The notes beneath the pieces were generated by a model, which was not told the origin of the DNA, ran no database searches, and saw only the letters and a program-made list of their open reading frames with translations. 64,000 nt of DNA, taken from Melastoma dodecandrum. Lineage: Eukaryota; Streptophyta; Magnoliopsida; Myrtales; Melastomataceae. The position numbers and the translations under genes were made by a program. How positions within the stretch are numbered: the stretch's first letter is position 1; each line of letters begins with the position of its first letter. This document shows, piece by piece, positions 23,213 to 34,779 of the stretch. Where the stretch lies: contig JARUPY010000154.1 of NCBI GenBank assembly GCA_029817715.1, positions 771,501-835,500 of the forward strand, written 5' to 3'.

Positions 23213-25092
23213 AGATTAAGTGAGATTCAGTGGGCAGCCGTCCTACTTTGGGCAGGTTGCACTACAGTGCAGTTAGATTCAAAGTAAGTTCAATTGACCA
23301 GTTGTTACCTGCTTAAATGAAAAGATGTTCCATCTGACACAATGAATTTTTGATGCTTTCTTAATCATTGTCAGCTGTAAATGCCTCTTCCATTTCTTTA
23401 TATGTATGGAAACTATCATATCTTCTGTCAGTTTTTACTTGATCTTTTTGTACCGCAGATTGTGTTCTAGAAACTCCTGTCAAAGGTTGGATAATGGCCA
23501 TTGTGAGTTCTCTAATTGTTTGTAGCCATCGTGGATTTCAATTATGAACAATAAACTATTTATAAAATTGCTTTGTACCTTCAATTTTATGCAGTGTTGC
23601 TTTAAATTTTATTTATTCTTCGCAGGTAATGGCACTTCTTAGCGGGTTTGCGGGTGTTTACACTGAGGTAGCTCATCCATTTTACCTGAAGAAGCGACAT
23701 CCTTTGTATCTCATTTTTGCTAATGCACCCTTTGTTTCAGTTCTCAATTTTTGTTATGGGCATCCTCTGTTTCCAGGTTACCATAAAGAAGCGGCCATCT
23801 AGAAACATAAACGTGCAGAGTTCCTTGCTGTACATATTTGGGATGATAGTCAACATATTTGCCATTTTTTGTCCAAGATTTCAGCGCTGTCCTAAACAAG
23901 TAATTTGCAGGCTTTAAATCAGTGTTTTATATCTATTTTTACACTCTAGGAATCAGCGGATTCTTTCATGGATATTCTTTTATCATGATTCTCATGATAT
24001 TCAATCATGCACTGAGGTAAACTGTACTTCTCCTGCCATGATTAGCTCAAAAATCTCATGGATGTGCTAGACTACACTCAGTTGAATACGGGATGTTTTG
24101 AACATGTTCAATTGTGATATGTGAAGATGATGAGTTTTCTTCAGAACCGTCATCAATTTGTTTTGCTGACAGTGGCATTGCCTATGGTGATGGAGTATGC
24201 AGACAACATTGTGAAGGTAGCATAATCTTCTTTACTTTTTAACATTCAAAATGGCTTAGTTACTGACATTGCTGTATCAATGTCAGATTTGTTTCTTTTT
24301 CTTGAATTTTCTGCCTATAAACACACACGTGAATGAATGACTACATATGTTCATGTGACTGTTGTTTGATGAATGTTTTGGGGTTTAGAATATAGATAGT
24401 AAGCACGGTATTGTAGGTTCGTTTGAACAGGATTGTTGTGGCCTGAACATGTTATTTTTTTCCTGAATTGTTAAGAGAGTTAATTTCAAAGTAAGAACTC
24501 TACGGGTTTTGTGTACACCAGAAAAAGACTGTAGCTGGGGCTGGGATCACTTATAAGAAAGGTTACCATTTGCAATAAAGTCTCCCATCAATTTCCCTTT
24601 ATTAAGCATCCTTCTTCTATTTTGTTGCTGTAAAATGAAGAGTTCTTGTGTCCAATCAAAGGTCACTCTGTGTTCTCCTTCTGTTGTCTCAGAGTTAGTT
24701 GACTTTTAACCGGTAAGGCCATCACACGTTTAGTTCTAAAACGCCATAATAGATTTAAGAAAGAGGAACTTTGGGTAGATGGACTGATACAAGATCGGGC
24801 TAAGCATAGGACTTATCATTCTTATTGTATAACTTACTCGAACAAAGATCAGTAACCATTTCATCACCGTGTACTCTTGCCCGGCGAGGGATGTCTCTGA
24901 GCATATGTTGCCCGCCTGTTCCAGAGGTTGCTTTACAACGCATTTTACTCGATATGTAAGACCTTTGCTTTTGCCTTGACGGTGCAGGTTTATTCCACCT
25001 CAGTTGCAATGCTTCTGACGGCAATCGTTTCGGTGTTTCTCCTCAGATTTCACCTCTCCCTCGCCTTCTTTGCTCCCGGAGTGGCCAAATAA
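23213..25092 (+). pseudogene. Broken nucleotide-sugar (CMP-sialic acid/UDP-galactose type) transporter
   Basis: Exon relics in order: LSEIQWAAVLLWAGCTTVQL (about 23215-23280), VLETPVKGWIMAI (23463-23503), VMALLSGFAGVYTE (23626-23667) and KKRPSRNINVQ (about 23784 on). They continue with GFFHGYSF (about 23950), YADNIVK (24196-24216) and VYSTSVAMLLTAIVSVFLL (24988-25045). These match the C-terminal two-thirds of plant CMP-sialic-acid-transporter-like Golgi proteins. Lesions: an extra T in the T-run at about 23862 shifts the frame before VQDFSAVLNK; about five bases are missing after SGIA; the C-terminus ends early in an unrelated APGVAK* tail; and the first several membrane-span exons are not found. 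Splice sites are still recognisable, so this is a duplicated gene copy rather than a processed one. Confidence 0.75.
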
Positions 25093-27135
25093 GGTTTAGC
25101 CTCTGTTCGTTGTAAGTTTCATCATATACATCTCATAGTGCTTGCACCTACTGTCAAATCATCAGCCAGCATTCCTAACTCGTCCTTTACATCATTTGTC
25201 CTCCATTAACACCACATCTCTAAACTCATGGGAACCGTGAATTCGATCTGCATTGGTAGTAACGGTTTCCTCCATCGCAATTCGCAGGGTCGTGTCGGTC
25301 TCGGTATATGTGCACTCAGTCGGAAAGGTCCGGAGACGACGGCGTGGTCGGTAAATCCCCTCATCCCCTACTGTGCTCTTCTATTTGCTTGTTACCTACT
25401 TACTTGAAGCTGCCGATGATGGTTGGATGGTCTCTATTCTCTATGAGCAAGTTGCTCATTATAAAAAAAAAAGAAAAAAAAAAAAGAAAAGGACGCGACT
25501 TAGTCCACGTAGTACAGCGCTATTTATTTATACACGAATCAAAATCTTCCTAGTGCTTTGAAGCTAGTAAACACCAAGCTCTTTGAATTCGGGATGTGCA
25601 GCCCACCAGTTGTGACCGGACAAAAGTTGGCACGTCTTTGTGGACCGTCACCCTTTCCTTTATTTTCCCCGAAAATAATCCACCAATATCTGGTCGCAAT
25701 TTGGCTTTTAAGGCCTAGTAGGGACGACACTTTATTTGTGCATTATGTGAATGGCCAAGCACTCGTTAGTTCAGTCGGTGGTAATTGCATAGGCTTGTTG
25801 GACGTGCGAATTTAGTTGCGTTGGTGCGATCTCATGATTTATATTGCGCGACTCGCTCGGGTCGTTGAGGGCACCACGTATTCTATTGGTTGCGATGAAT
25901 CATTATGTATTTGTCCACGCAGTCGGGCTGTCTTTAGTTTACTTTCCACGCCCATCTAATAATAATTCGTCCATTTGCCAGAAATTGACGTTTTCTTCGC
26001 CTTTGCTTCGCTCGTGTTTGACTTCACCCAAACTAAAGTGTGCCTTCATGAATTGATTATTTTATATGCAGTAAAGAAGCCAAATTTCCATTTCTATCTT
26101 CCTTATCTTTTTTATTTATTTTTAGTTAAGTGGTTTAATTTTGAAATGGAAGTGTACGCGATGTAAAAACATGCAGGCAGATCTACTTTTAAGCATTGGT
26201 AGGTGGGGGGGGGGGGCGCTTTATTTAGGATTAGTAAGTCAAAGACATCTACGACATTATCCTGAATAAAGTAAATATTTAATAGGAGAAATCATAGGGT
26301 GATGGGACTATGCCAAATCAAATAAATGCCATGCGATCCATAGAGCCTTTGTGGAGTGATCTTGTCCGTCCGTTCGTGTGGTTTGGGTCAATTAAATCGC
26401 CCCGTCAAACCGTAATTAAGAAAAGCCGTGGAGGAATTTAATTAACTGGACCGGATTAAAAGTCCTATTTGATGGACTTAGGAATCTAAAAAATATGGCA
26501 CCCAACATCATTTCATCATCATTTATTAAGCCTCCCATCTACAAGCCCCTCTCCTAATTACAAATCTTAATCTCATGAGAAAGGGTGAAAAATGTATTTT
26601 GTTACCAAAAAGATTATATTAATTTATAACACGTGCCATTTAGAATTTAAATCACCAAAATAATAATAATAACAACAACCACACATGCTTTATGTGAATT
26701 TAAATACTTTGAAAGAGCCGTGTAACACTTCTTAATTAAAAACGCGGTTAAAAAAAAAATTCAAGTCATTTTACATACTTTTTGGCTAGCCGCGTTTGAC
26801 ATAATCGCCCCATTTATAAATTGTCAAAATATAACTCAGATAGGGTTGTCTTAATCCAAATAAATCATTGAAAAAGTAATTAAAAGTTTGTATTTATGTT
26901 TTAGTTAAAAAAACAATTTAATTTTAGAGTTTATCTACAGGAAAGGATAAAAAGGAGTCATTTTGTCACCACTAAAATATAATATCAAATTTATAGAATT
27001 TGTATTTTAGGATTAAAAAAGGAATTGTTGCTAAGTAAAACCTAAATATACACGTGTGTGTGGTCAATACCACTTCAGTAAACCGAAGCAACCCAGAAAT
27101 TCATAATAAAAATTTTTGAGAGAAAAGAAAAACCC
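25093..27135. other. Long gene-free interval upstream of HMGR
   Basis: No gene supported. Contents are an A-rich run (25462-25492), a G-run (26206-26217) and AT-rich sequence from 26.5 kb onward. Confidence 0.4.
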
Positions 27136-27143
27136 TATAAATA
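27136..27143 (+). promoter_or_regulatory. TATA box of the HMGR gene
   Basis: TATAAATA lies 75 bp upstream of the HMGR ATG, giving a predicted short leader of roughly 40 nt. Confidence 0.7.
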
Positions 27144-27210
27144 GCGGAAGCAGCTCTTCCCAACTCACTCACCACCCACTTCCGATCATCTCCTCCGGCC
27201 GTCGCAGAAG

Positions 27211-29104
27211 ATGGATGCCCGCAGCCGCACCTCCAAGACACCAGCGGCTGAGGGCAAGCACTCCAAACCCCATCCTCATGCGGAGGAGGCCGCAAAGCCC
27301 TCGGACGTATCCCTCCCCCTCCCGTTACACATCGCCAACGTCTTCGTTTTCACCCTCTTCTTCTCCGTCGTCTACTACCTCCTATCCAGGTGGCGCGAGA
27401 AGATCAGGACCTCCACTCCCCTCCATCTCATCTCCCCTGCCGAGATGACCGCCGTCGTCGCCCTCCTGGCTTCCTTCATCTACCTCGTGGGGTTCTTCGG
27501 GGTTGACTTTGTTCACTCGTTGCTCCTCCGTCCTGCAACTGACGTCTGGGCTGAGGATAAAGAAGAGGAGGAAGCAGAGAGTATCATTCTCGCTGAGGAC
27601 ACCCGCAAGCTCCCCTGTGGTCAGGCCCTCGATTGCGTTGCCGATAAGGGCCTCGTAAATGCTAATCCCAGCATCAGTTTCGAGAAGGCTAAGCCTGTGG
27701 TGCTGGTCGCGGAGGTTATCAAGGAGAAGGTGATCGAGGCCGTGAAGGAGCTCGAATTGGGTGGAGAGGATGAGGAGATCATCAAGTCGGTCGTTTCGGG
27801 AGCAGTGCCCTCTTATTCGCTGGAGTCCAAGCTAGGGGACTGCCGGCGTGCGGTCGCGATCCGCCGGGAGGCGTTACAGCGGATAACTGGGAAGTCGTTG
27901 TCTGGGTTGCCGATCGAGGGGTTCAACTACGACTCCATTCTGGGGCAGTGCTGCGAGTTGCCGGTTGGGTACGTGCAGATTCCAGTGGGTGTGGTCGGGC
28001 CGCTGTTGCTGGACGGGAGGGAGTATACCATTCCCATGGCGACGACCGAGGGGTGCTTAGTTGCGAGCACAAACCGGGGATGCAAGGCAATAACAATGTC
28101 TGGAGGTGCGAGCAGTGCGCTGATGAAAGACGGCATGACCCGGGCGCCGGTCGTTCGGTTTGGTTCCGCGATGAGGGCGGCTGAGCTGAAGCACCTTCTG
28201 GAGAACCCAGATAATTTCGAGAACCTTGCAGCCGTTTTCAATAAGTCGAGTAGGTTCGGGAGACTCCAGAGCATAAAATGCGCGGTCGCCGGGAAGAACA
28301 TGTACATTCGGTTCGCGTGCTCCACAGGGGACGCCATGGGGATGAACATGGTATCCAAGGGAGTGCAGAACGTCCTCGACTACCTTCAGAAGGATTTCCC
28401 GGACATGGACGTGTTGGGGATCTCAGGGAACTACTGCTCGGACAAGAAACCTGCCGCCGTCAACTGGATAGAGGGTAGGGGTAAGTCAGTGGTGTGCGAG
28501 GCCGTGATCAAGGGCGACGTTGTCAGGAAGGTCTTGAAGACAAGCGTGCAGTCCTTGGCTGAGCTCAACATGCTCAAGAACTTGACAGGATCAGCCATGG
28601 CAGGAGCTCTCGGCGGGTTCAACGCCCACGCGAGCAACATCGTCAGCGCTGTGTACATCGCCACGGGACAGGACCCGGCGCAGAACATCGAGAGCTCTCA
28701 CTGCATCACGATGATGGAACCAGTAAACGACGGCAAAGACCTTCACGTCTCCGTCACGATGCCTTCCATCGAGGTAAGAAAACGAGAAATGAAACCCACC
28801 TCCGCGAGCAATCTCAATAACCAACAACCCCCTCATCTGCTCATCCTCAATCTTTTTATAGGTCGGCACGGTAGGAGGAGGGACACAGCTGGCGTCACAG
28901 TCGGCATGCCTGAACCTTCTGGGGGTAAAAGGGGCGAACAAGGAGTCGCCGGGGGACAACGCGAGGAGGCTGGCAAGGATAGTGGCCGGATCAGTCCTTG
29001 CGGGGGAGCTGTCGGTGATGTCGGCCCTGGCCGCGGGGCACCTGGTGAACAGCCACATGAAGTACAACAGAGCGGGTAAGGACGCTTCCAAAGCCTCATC
29101 CTAA
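27211..29104 (+). CDS. HMGR: 3-hydroxy-3-methylglutaryl-CoA reductase
   Basis: Two exons (27211-28773, 28862-29104) give 601 aa. A short cytosolic N-terminus precedes two membrane spans (about residues 34-57 and 80-108). An acidic linker and the catalytic domain follow: [80 protein letters not shown] and [20 protein letters not shown]. The catalytic His is in NSHMKYNR (about H586). Family knowledge: the enzyme makes mevalonate at the ER and controls cytosolic isoprenoid and sterol synthesis. Odd: the Ser that follows NR in most plant and animal HMGRs, the regulatory phosphosite, is Ala here (NRAGKD). Also, only one intron is present, where plant HMGRs usually have three. The frame is fully intact. 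Confidence 0.95.
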
Positions 29105-29734
29105 GTAAAAAAAAAAAAAAGATCACTCCCCATCCCGTGTCCACGCGGGGCCGAATCGTTTCTGTAATTTAGATCAAGTATTGAACTTGTGTAAAAACCA
29201 TGCCCGGAATCATCAACATCTCCGATTATTTTCCCGCGTTCGATCGATGTTGTTTGGTTTCTTCCCATAATCCTAAAACCCTCATGTAATGTAAAAGACG
29301 TTCTCTTACTATGTCTTGTAAGAGAATCGCATGTTTATCTAGTGTTCATATTTCCCAAGTATGTTAATTACTACAACCCAATTGCTTTCGAGTAAAAAAT
29401 TGGCCTACCCCTAGCATGTAATTAAAATAAGAGAAGTGATTTCATTTATGAGTCGAGGCGGTCCACGAAAAGATTACCCGGAAGTTAAATTAAATTCCAG
29501 TTCACAGCCCAGCCCAGCATGGGGAAGCAAACAACATCTCATTCCATAGTATGTACAAATAGGATAGAATACAAACTTTGGCATTACATTGCTTTGGATA
29601 TAAATCCATCCCACTTATTTTAGTGTTCGATCCTCTTTCCATACAAATCCTTAAATAGCATTGTGTCTGAACAACGTTCGTTATGTAACGTTACTTGTTC
29701 CATAAATTTTCGTAGATTCTCGGTGTTTCTTGCC
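29105..29734. other. Convergent 3' spacer between HMGR and AHL
   Basis: No coding sequence recognised; presumed 3' UTRs of two convergent genes. Confidence 0.4.
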
Positions 29735-30469
29735 CTAGAATGGAGGGCCTGCTGAGGACGCGTCGCCGACCCAACCGAATGTGTCCCTGCCGGAGAACGC
29801 GTTGCTGCCCTGGCCCACCCAGTTATGGAACGGGACGCTGCCGCTGCCGGTTCGCTCTTCCCTTACACTTACTCCGGAGGACTGCGATGCCGTGACTGTA
29901 GGCATTTCCTCGTCCCCCTCTTGTATATCCCCCTCCAATGGCAATCTGTCGTACATGGTGTTGGCGAACGATGACGCCATGAGCACCACCGGGCCCGACG
30001 CCACTAATGGGCCCGCCACGTTGCCCCCGACCACCTGACCCTGGCTTCCGGCCAAAAATATGGACAGGCCGTTGGCGCCTGGTGGAGCGGGAGGAGGCAG
30101 CGCTGTGCCAGTGAGGGATAGTATCTCGAACCTTCCATGAAGGGTGACCACACTGCCGCCACCTCCGCTCCCAGAAGCAGCGGCTGTCGCGTTGTGCGGC
30201 TGGCGGATGGTGACGTTCGCGACGACCCCTTTCCCACTGAGGATGCAGACGCCCCGGCAGCGGCGGCGGGCGTAGTCGTTCACCTCATGGACAATATCGG
30301 AGCCCGTTGCGACTTCCAGAACGTGGGACCTCAACGTGTTCGGGGTTTCCCTCGTGACAACGATGGGAGGCTTCGGCTTGTTCTTCGATCCAGGAGGGCG
30401 TCCTTTAGGCCGACGTCCCGATGGGGCCGTCCTCGAGGCCGTGGCGTCACCGTCCCTTAAGCTTGACAT
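29735..30469 (-). CDS. AT-hook motif nuclear-localized (AHL) protein
   Basis: A single uninterrupted exon encodes 244 aa. An AT-hook near residues 18-35 ([17 protein letters not shown]) precedes the PPC/DUF296 domain: [65 protein letters not shown] and [19 protein letters not shown]. The tail is Ser/Gly-rich. Family knowledge: AHLs bind AT-rich DNA and form trimers through PPC; intronless members with a GRFEIL motif belong to the clade-A, type-I AHLs that repress hypocotyl growth and act on flowering. Odd: the hook core is K-G-R-P rather than the usual R-G-R-P. The gene lies about 500 bp from a solo LTR on its upstream side. Confidence 0.92.
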   Translation of the reverse strand: MSSLRDGDATASRTAPSGRRPKGRPPGSKNKPKPPIVVTRETPNTLRSHVLEVATGSDIVHEVNDYARRRCRGVCILSGKGVVANVTIRQPHNATAAASGSGGGGSVVTLHGRFEILSLTGTALPPPAPPGANGLSIFLAGSQGQVVGGNVAGPLVASGPVVLMASSFANTMYDRLPLEGDIQEGDEEMPTVTASQSSGVSVREERTGSGSVPFHNWVGQGSNAFSGRDTFGWVGDASSAGPPF

Positions 30470-30967
30470 CCCGTCTTTTTAGCTCCGAACGGATCATCAA
30501 CTTTCGTGGCCGATCTATGCACCCGATGACCTAGGGCTTCGGATCTCAACAGAAGTTAAAGCTAACTCCGCCGTAAAACCCGTTTATCCAACTGAAACTT
30601 CACCGCTTTAGCGCGTTGCGACGATCTAAAGAAGGAGCTATTGGAATTCGGAACAGATCAGCAAGTAGGAAGGTGAAAGAAAGAAAGAAACAAGATATAC
30701 TGGAACAGACTGAAACTCAAGATGCTTTGCTTGGTGTGGAAGTTGGGGAGTTAAAGAGCAACTAAACAAAAGAGGATATGGATGTGTTTTTGAGCATTCG
30801 ATGGGGATGATGATCGGATGAAGGTATAACTTTCCATGAGTTAAATAAATTTTTACCTCCCTTTTTGTTTTAGGAAAAGGACATAGTACATGGTGCTTCT
30901 TTATCTTGTCCACTTGGTTTCGATTGGAATAAGTGAGTTTTCCCCTTATTTAATTTTGAAATGTTAT
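30470..30967 (-). other. AHL upstream region, up to the solo LTR
   Basis: No further gene seen. The end at 30963-30967 is the GTTAT target-site copy of the adjacent LTR. Confidence 0.4.
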
Positions 30968-32769
30968 TGATACAATGAGAGGGGTGAATTAGTGTTAATC
31001 TCTAAATTCGGATTTTTTACCCCGCAGCGGAAGAAAGCTTCTGTTAAACAGAACCGTAGATAGATTTCTGTACAACAGAACGTTCGAGTGTGTTCGCAAT
31101 ATGTTTGATTGGACACAAGAATTTTTATAGTGGTTCAGCAAATTGCTTACGTCCACTCTTCACCCAGATATTTGGATGGTTTCCACTCAAATGTATCTCA
31201 GTACAAATTACACAAGTGATAGCAACTACAACCAGACCCATAGGTTCTGTACAATAGAGACTTGAGTGGCAGAGCACAGACCAGAAGGTTCTGTACCGTA
31301 GAGGCTTGTTACGAAGCACGAACCTGAAGGTTCTGTACTATAGTAACTTAGGTTCAATACAGACCAGAAGGTTCTGTATCATAGAACGTTAGGCATAACA
31401 CAGACCAGAGGGTTATGTGTCGAAGAAGTTAAAGCACAACACTGACCAGAAGGTTCTGTGTCGGATGTGTTAACCTTCTATAGCACAGATCAAGAGATTC
31501 TGTACTAGAAGCGTCAACCTTCTATAGAACAGATCCAAGGATTCTGTATCACAGAAGGTATAGCACAGACCGTAAAGTTCTGTACCAAGAATACTATGGC
31601 TAAGCAAACACAACGCCCTTGCCCAAGGCTTCTCCGAGCAAATACAACGCCCTCCCTCAAGGCTTCAAGCAAACACAACGCCCTCGCTCAAGGCTTCAAG
31701 CAAACACAACGCCCTCGCTCAAGGCTTCAAGCAAACACAACGCCCTCGCTCAAGGCTTCACCTGTACACAGAACACTACACAACAGAAGCTGGTTAGTCC
31801 CTCACCTTCTGTGCTCCCGAGGTTCAGCCCTTTTCTCCGGCCCACTGCACGTTGCCCACATCGACACGCTTCCAACAACGTCTCCTACAGCTTCCAACCG
31901 AGTCCCTCGAGCCCCCGAGTCACTTTCCCATAAGGCTTCACCAACGATGCAGCTGTCCGTCGCTAGTGCTCCTCGTGTGGCTAACTCAAACGAACAAAAG
32001 AGTTAAAGAACTAAAACAATTGAATCAATTGAAGCTCACGCTCTCTCTGGACAGAATGATATGGAATAATGTTTATTCGTAAAGTCTATTTTCAATGGGA
32101 GAGAGCATGGCTATTTATATACACGGTTCAAAGAGTAAAATACAAAAGGAAAAATATAAAAACGTAATCTGCAAAATAAGAAATTAAAAGTTAGTTTACA
32201 TAATAAACAGAATGAAATACACGTGCATGCATTCAGCAATGGAGATGATCATATCAAAATAAAATAGAGATATGATTATTTCCCTAAATAATGCAGCACA
32301 GAAGGTATCGCAGAAGGTTCTGCTCGATAGCCTTCTACAGATGGAAACAATCGAAGATTTGTTTCCATTGGGGTAAATGTTCGTTCTATCCTGATAAAGA
32401 CACACGTGAGAATGTATCTGGATAGGTGGTGGTGATAGGTATCCAAATAACGATCATATAGAGGTCGTAAGAGCTTACAGAAGCCTGTAGACCAACTAGT
32501 AGAACATTTCCATAAATAGAGATCTTATTTCCTTCTATAAGAAATGTTATCTCCAATATGATTATTTGGAAATCAAATCATGGAAATCTGATTAGACGAA
32601 TATCTTAATCAGATAATGTATATTTCGTAATTAAATAATTGATAACTAATCATTTAATTACAAGAATAATTCTTACATAAAGCCCTTAACATAAGAAGCT
32701 TCTGTAGAATAGAATGTTCGACCTTCTGTAGTATAGAGGGTCCGGTTCATCATCAAAACCGTCCCAACA
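30968..32769. mobile_element. Solo LTR (1.8 kb) with GTTAT target-site duplication
   Basis: The element starts TGATACAATGAGAGGGGTG and ends CCGTCCCAACA, so it has the TG...CA ends of an LTR. GTTAT directly flanks both sides (30963-30967 and 32770-32774). There is no gag-pol coding, so it is a solo LTR left by recombination. It contains a 31-bp tandem array (31613-31766) and about nine diverged ~45-50 bp units built on CACAGACCAGAAGGTTCTGT (31230-31590). Seven copies of GAAnnTTC occur at 31078, 31284, 31326, 31367, 31449, 32313 and 32712. Orientation and superfamily cannot be fixed without an internal region. Confidence 0.78.
31613..31766 (+). repeat. 31-bp tandem repeat array inside the solo LTR
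   Basis: About five copies of CAAGCAAACACAACGCCCTC followed by GCTCAAGGCTT. The last three are nearly identical; the first two are diverged. Being 31 bp, the unit cycles through frames and gives repetitive peptide shadows only. Confidence 0.9.
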
Positions 32770-32774
32770 GTTAT

Positions 32775-33559
32775 CAGCTAGCTGCTGAGGTCGATCATCA
32801 TGTCCGGACAAATTCCATAACCTAAGTAATTTAGTTATCAAGTACTGTAGTTTTCCCTTTTGTTACTTTGGCGTGGGAGTTTCGAGGAAATATCATTGGT
32901 TTTGGGTTGCAAACGATTATAAAGCTTCGAACAAAACTCTAGTGGATTATAAATGACACGAGCTTAAAGCTTTTCTTTAAATTATTTGTGAGTTTAAATG
33001 ATTTTGGACTCGCACTTACCGGTTAAAAAGTGACACCTTAGATTGATCAGTCATCTCGAAATTGAACTCGAGCTTTATAAAAGTAAACGAGCTCGAATAG
33101 TATTCAAGCTCGACTCGGAAATACAGTAATGCTCATACATATACACGCACGCACGTAAAGAGGACATAATGCTTGAAATTTGGTTGGGTACTAACAGATA
33201 GATGGAGAGTCGCAGGGGGTGCATTGAATTGAACCATTTGCCGATATCACATAATGCAAACAAACAACCAACCAAACAAAAGAGAGGAAAGGGCTCACGA
33301 CTGCGTATTGGAATGGACATGATCAATTTCAATGAATCATTTGGTCATATATGCACTAATTCAAGGAAACATTGAATTTCGAAACATCACGTACTCCTCA
33401 GTCTCCATGATCAAGTTTTCATCTAAACACATTCAAGATTTATTAAACATTTTTTGTCAGCTGATGGTGTTTGTTGATTTGACGCTTGTTTTTGTTCCAA
33501 TTAAGCTCTGACAGGCAATCACAATGAGGTGAGTTATATCCCAAGCAATTATCCTTTAT
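32775..33559. other. Spacer between the two solo LTRs
   Basis: No gene or recognisable element seen. AT-rich sequence ending at the CATAT copy that flanks the second LTR. Confidence 0.4.
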
Positions 33560-33647
33560 CATATTGTTGACATGGCAAAAATCTTGAGCTTAATTATAAG
33601 AAATCATAAGTCCAAGCCCACTTTTATGTTAGCTCGCCAAGGAAGTA

Positions 33648-34144
33648 CTAAGTCTACGAGGACCCGAGTCTACAGGGTTAAGTCTTCGAGGGTCTAAGTC
33701 TACGAGGACCCGCGTTTACGAGGGTTAAGTCTACGAGGGTCTAAGTCTACGAGGACCCGCGTCTACGAGGGTTAAGTCTACGAGGGTCTAAGTCTACGAG
33801 GACCCGCGTCTACGAGGGTTAAGTCTACGAGGGTCTAAGTCTACGAGGACCCGCGTCTACGACGGTCCGAGTCTACGAGGACCCGCGTCTACGAAGGTCC
33901 GAGTCTACGAGGGTTAAGTCTACGAGGGTCTAAGTCTATGAGGACCCGCGTCTACGACGGCCCGAGTCTACGGGGGTCCCAGTCTACGACGGTCGAGTCT
34001 ACGACGGTCCCAGTCTACGACGGTCCGAGTCTACGACGTTCCCAGTCTACGACGTTCCAGTCTACGACGTTCCAGTCTACGACGGTCCAGCCTACGACGG
34101 TCCGAGTCTACGACTGTCCAGTCTACGACGGCTCGAGTCTATGA
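33648..34144 (+). repeat. Tandem array of GTCTACGA-containing units
   Basis: Higher-order units of about 45 bp contain AAGTCTACGAGGGTCTAAG and CGAGGACCCGCGTCTACGA. They degrade rightward into simple GTCTACGACGGTCC copies. The array lies in the upstream (U3-like) half of the second solo LTR. Confidence 0.9.
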
Positions 34145-34566
34145 GGGTCAGAAAAGATCTTGACTCCGAGATTTTTGGAGAAAAGATTATGGGGCCACGT
34201 TCCCATTATTTGAAAAGATCTTCAGCCGGAGAAAATCTGGGGATAAGTTTCTAATCCTTTAATTTAATATGAGGAAAAGAAACCATTAAGTTTACGACGT
34301 GGATAAGACCCACGTTGCCAGGATCAGGTTGTTCCCAAGATTCTAGGAAGTTGATTGGGAGAGCCACGACCTGGAGAGATCCTTGGAGAACGTGTCAAAC
34401 ACCCCAACCCCTCAAGATTTAATATAAATAGGGGGAAGATCTTCCTTGAAAGATCACGATCAATCAGCCAAACACAGATTTGCATTGCTCGTCACCCTTA
34501 GCTATTTTAGGATACCCCGACCTGGGAGAACTCTTAAAGTTCATTGGTCATTATCTCCACCGCCGG

Positions 34567-34779
34567 AGTGAGCAACCGTAGCTCTGGTAAACAGCCTTCT
34601 GCTAGCACTTTCACCGTCCCGGCGAGCAACCGTAACCGAGGCAACAACCCTCCGCCAGCACTTCCACCGTCCCGGCGAGCAACCGTAACCAGGACAACAA
34701 CAACTCCGCTAGCACTACCACCGTCAGGACGAGCAACCGTAGTCCCGGCAACCATCCTCCGCCTGCACTTCCGACGTTA
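34567..34779 (+). repeat. Four-copy ~54-bp tandem repeat
   Basis: Units begin GAGCAACCGTA and end CACTTCCACCGTCCCGGC, with copies differing by small changes. They lie downstream of the LTR TATA box, in what would be the transcribed part. Confidence 0.85.

Noticed and set aside
31596..32006. Repetitive open frame of 136 codons
   Set aside because: It is produced by the 31-bp tandem repeat inside the solo LTR; the repeat gives similar peptides in several frames.
33938..34144. Repetitive peptide frame (YDGPSLRGSQST-like)
   Set aside because: It is only the translation of the GTCTACGA tandem array in the second LTR.
33640..34144. CRISPR-like array of short repeats
   Set aside because: This is plant nuclear DNA; the units are contiguous tandem repeats without unique spacers.
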